From the NCBI RefSeq assembly GCF_900142185.1, contig NZ_FQZZ01000011.1, positions 27,366 to 91,365 of the forward strand: a stretch of DNA of 64,000 nt, given 5' to 3'. Position numbers and translations under genes: made by a program. This DNA is from Lutimaribacter pacificus (GTDB lineage: Bacteria > Pseudomonadota > Alphaproteobacteria > Rhodobacterales > Rhodobacteraceae). The notes below the pieces were generated by a model, which saw only the letters and a list, made by a program, of their open reading frames with translations, ran no database searches and had not been told where the DNA came from. How positions within the stretch are numbered: position 1 is the first letter of the stretch; every line of letters begins with the position of its first letter. Of this stretch, positions 62,729 through 64,000 are shown in pieces.

Positions 62729-63996
62729 CAGACCCGAAACTGGTCGCGTCACATCCGTCTCCCTGGCTCCTTGGCCTCGACAGCCTAATTGCGATCCGAA
62801 ATGACCAGCTTGGCTTTTATGAGCGACTGCGCGCGAAGCATGGAGATCATGTCGCCCTGCGCCTCGGTCCATACCGATCACATATCTTCTTCCACCCCGA
62901 TCACATCGAGGCTTTGCTCGCGCGGAATTCGAGTTCATTCATTCGTTTTCGGAAGCTGACGGATGTGGTTCGACAATGGAATGGAAACAGCTTGCTCGTG
63001 GAAGAGGGCGAAAGCTGGCGGGTGCGGCGCAGGAAGGTCTTACCAGCCTTCCAGACGCGGAGACTGCCCGCATATGGACGCGCAGCCGTCGCGGAAGCTG
63101 AGCGGCTTTGCAGAACACTCCGGGATACTGAAAAATCGGATGTGGTTGGTTTTGATACCGATGCCGTGATGGCGAAACTCACCTTGGATATCGCTACAAG
63201 GACCTTGTTCGGTGCACCACCGCGAAAGAACGGGTTCGAGATCGAACACGCGATCCAAGTTCTGTCCGACACGGCCTTTTCGGAATCGACATCGCCGATC
63301 GTGCTGCCCGATTGGTTGCCGCTCAAGCGCAAACGCCAAAAGCTATGGGCCATTCAAGTCATGGACGACCTTGTCTCGGGGCTTGTGCGCACGGGTATTG
63401 ACCGCGGCGAGGGCGAAGCCTCAACCGATTTGCTTGGATCGTTGATCGAACATCACAATGGAGATTTCACCGATATCCGAGATGACGTCATGAGCCTTCT
63501 GATTGCAGGCCATGAAACCTCTGGTGCGCTGTTGAGTTGGCTCTTTGCCTGTCTCGCCGTATGTCCCGATAGTCTTGCGGCGGTCCAGGAGGAACTTGCG
63601 AATGTTCTGGGCGGGGAAGCACCGACACCGGAGGGTATTGCGAGTTTGCCGGTCCTGCGCGCAACGATCAACGAGACGCTGCGGCTTTACCCGCCTGCTT
63701 ACACGTTGTTCCTGCGAGAAGCGATCGAACCGGTTGAGTTACTGGATGTCCGGTTGGCGAAAGGCGATCTGGCGCAGATCGTCCCATTCACAACCCATCG
63801 GGACCCGCGCTTTTTCACGAACCCGGATACGTTTGATCCGTCTCGCTTCCTGACCGAACCGACTTGGCCGCATTTCGCCTATCTGCCGTTCGGGGCGGGG
63901 CCGCGTGTCAACGGCGGAGTAAAATTCGGCCATTGTGGCGGAGCAAAAGTCGGCCAGTTTGGGGCGAGCGCCTTGGAGCGTGCGGCCCTCATATAG
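62725..63996 (+). pseudogene. Cytochrome P450, truncated before the heme cysteine
   Basis: The first about 394 codons are a P450 of the bacterial CYP102/CYP4-like group: substrate-region VRQWNGNSLLVEEGESWRVR with WRxxRR-type helix C, I-helix IAGHETSGALLSW (oxygen activation Thr), K-helix NETLRLYPPAY (ExxR), DPSRFL, and the start of the heme loop PFGAGPRV. The next residue should be the Cys that ligates heme. Instead the frame enters an IS21-like end (from 63906) and stops at 63996. The product cannot bind heme, so the gene is inactive here. It is coupled to the methyltransferase-like gene upstream. Confidence 0.88.
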
Positions 63997-64000
63997 CAAG
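63906..64000. mobile_element. IS21-like element end (continues past the window)
   Basis: Starting TGTCAACGGCGG inside the P450 heme loop. Two near-identical 20-bp units follow, GGCGGAGTAAAATTCGGCCA (63913-63932) and GGCGGAGCAAAAGTCGGCCA (63937-63956), 24 bp apart. Tandem terminal repeats of this sort, with a TG end, are typical of IS21-family elements. The transposase genes would lie beyond the window. Confidence 0.7.

Overview
The window reads as chromosome of a GC-rich alphaproteobacterium, most likely Rhodobacteraceae (Paracoccus or roseobacter-like). This is inferred from codon use, the hemC/hemE arrangement, a BapA-like adhesin with its own type I exporter, a tripartite tricarboxylate (TTT) transporter, and several ABC importers joined by 4-bp ATGA overlaps. 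No sequence search was possible, so family names rest on motifs and recalled family features.

Layout. (1) 1-7234, core genome: a partial aminotransferase, a sulfurtransferase and smpB; a LysR regulator divergent from an EamA exporter; hemE, a WYL regulator and hemC; and an elongator-type tRNA-Met. (2) 7189-24922, a probable tRNA-borne island of about 17.7 kb. Its borders are a 105-bp direct repeat containing the 3' half of tRNA-Met. It carries a LuxR-type regulator, a palindromic lux box in the divergent promoter, a 3417-residue BapA-like adhesin, and a type I secretion operon (ABC, adaptor, SmpA/OmlA-like protein, TolC-like lipoprotein). No intact integrase is visible; a decayed frame lies at the left end and an IS110-type remnant just beyond the right end. 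(3) 25465-32401, a sugar-type ABC importer in which one permease is fused to an SMP-30/gluconolactonase-like domain, followed by a second SMP-30-like protein. (4) 32537-36728 on the minus strand, a TTT transporter and a class III CoA-transferase. (5) 36961-44200, a peptide-type ABC importer with a fused DppC-DppD subunit, an alpha/beta hydrolase and a LysR regulator. (6) 44774-53135, a ferric-siderophore uptake locus: AraC regulator, TonB-dependent receptor, binding protein, two permeases, ATPase and a DUF2218-type siderophore-interacting reductase. (7) 53348-55072, two exported enzymes that may use Tat. (8) 55814-60736, an HlyD/RbbA/YhhJ-type ABC export system. (9) 60838-64000, mobile-element debris (a tyrosine recombinase relic and an IS21-like end) around a small cluster of a membrane protein, an ICMT-like methyltransferase and a cytochrome P450. 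The P450 is cut off just before its heme-ligand cysteine.

The most interesting unit is region 2. A LuxR protein with one altered ligand-pocket position and no luxI in the window sits beside a perfect lux-type palindrome. That palindrome is placed where it could activate a giant adhesin and its dedicated exporter, all carried on what looks like an acquired island.
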